A stretch of 6,591 bases of DNA, from the NCBI GenBank assembly GCA_049302575.1, contig JBAQMG010000044.1, positions 1 through 6,591 of the forward strand. Direction: 5' to 3'. The number at the start of each line of letters is the position of its first letter. Position 1 is the first letter of the stretch. Below the pieces are notes generated by a model. It was given only the letters and a program-made list of their open reading frames with translations. It had not been told where the DNA came from and did not search any database. Of this stretch, positions 6,434-6,591 are shown piece after piece. This DNA is from JBAQMG01 sp049302575. Lineage in GTDB: Bacteria; Bacillota; Desulfitobacteriia; Desulfitobacteriales; Desulfitobacteriaceae. Position numbers and translations under genes: made by a program.

Positions 6434-6482
6434 ATCATACCAAGGCTTTCAGGGTTTGGTAGTAACCTATAAAAACTCGATT

Positions 6483-6503
6483 TACTACTACCGTACTACT
6501 ACC
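6483..6503. repeat. Tandem TACTACTACC repeats, 11-base period
   Basis: TACTACTACC occurs at 6483-6492 and 6494-6503 with one base between. GGTAGTA at 6458-6464 is the inverse of the last seven bases of the repeat and could pair with either copy. The 6456-6461 segment can instead pair with TACCAA at 6438-6443. The cluster lies between the tRNA and the terminator. It could be protein-binding sites, such as integrase arm sites beside a tRNA, or simple slippage. Confidence 0.45.
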
Positions 6504-6506
6504 ACC

Positions 6507-6567
6507 AAAAAATGTATCTATTAACCGTCAAAAGTATCAGTTTTGACGGTTAATAGATACATTTTTT
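6507..6567. terminator. Perfect 27-bp inverted repeat, bidirectional intrinsic terminator
   Basis: Bases 6507-6533 are exactly inverted at 6541-6567 around a seven-base loop (GTATCAG). The arms start with AAAAAA and end with TTTTTT, so the hairpin carries a T-run on either strand and could stop transcripts from both sides. It lies 73 bases after the tRNA and would end the tRNA transcript and any read-through from the peptidase operon. No gene is visible in the remaining 24 bases. Confidence 0.85.
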
Positions 6568-6591
6568 CTTCTTAAAGTTCTTTCTTAACGG

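Overview
The window looks like chromosomal DNA from a spore-forming, moderately low-GC Firmicute. Desulfosporosinus/Desulfitobacterium-type Peptococcaceae would fit, but this is inferred from protein style, strong GGAGG-type ribosome sites and base composition, not from a search. Most of it is ordinary housekeeping DNA. The less ordinary parts are the repeat-rich gaps and the ends.

Layout. (1) Positions 3-335 hold the C-terminal part of a rhomboid-family membrane protein that runs in from the left edge; its catalytic serine motif is not visible. (2) Positions 336-676 form a structured non-coding gap: an imperfect hairpin (407-472), a 124-bp element bounded by a perfect 12-bp inverted repeat (478-601), and a 14-bp tandem duplication (602-629). 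(3) A 55-codon minus-strand gene of unknown function (677-844) has a plausible ribosome site. (4) Divergent from it, 1023-3050 encodes a class B penicillin-binding protein of the SpoVD/FtsI type with a single C-terminal PASTA domain, starting at a TTG just downstream of an extended -10 promoter. (5) An AT-rich palindromic repeat patch fills 3052-3140. (6) Three tandem, overlapping M42-family metallo-aminopeptidase genes span 3161-6275. (7) A tRNA-Lys(CTT) gene with its own promoter lies at 6314-6433, followed by short tandem repeats and a perfect 27-bp inverted-repeat terminator (6507-6567).

How the genes work together. The three peptidases are translationally coupled and almost certainly co-expressed. 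They probably trim peptides in the cytoplasm and could assemble as homo- or hetero-oligomeric TET-like particles. The penicillin-binding protein gene is upstream on the same strand with no recognisable terminator between, so partial read-through is possible, but no functional link is evident. I see no convincing novel defence, mobile or biosynthetic system. The best leads are the palindromic element, the small minus-strand gene, the serine-less rhomboid and the heterogeneous M42 trio.
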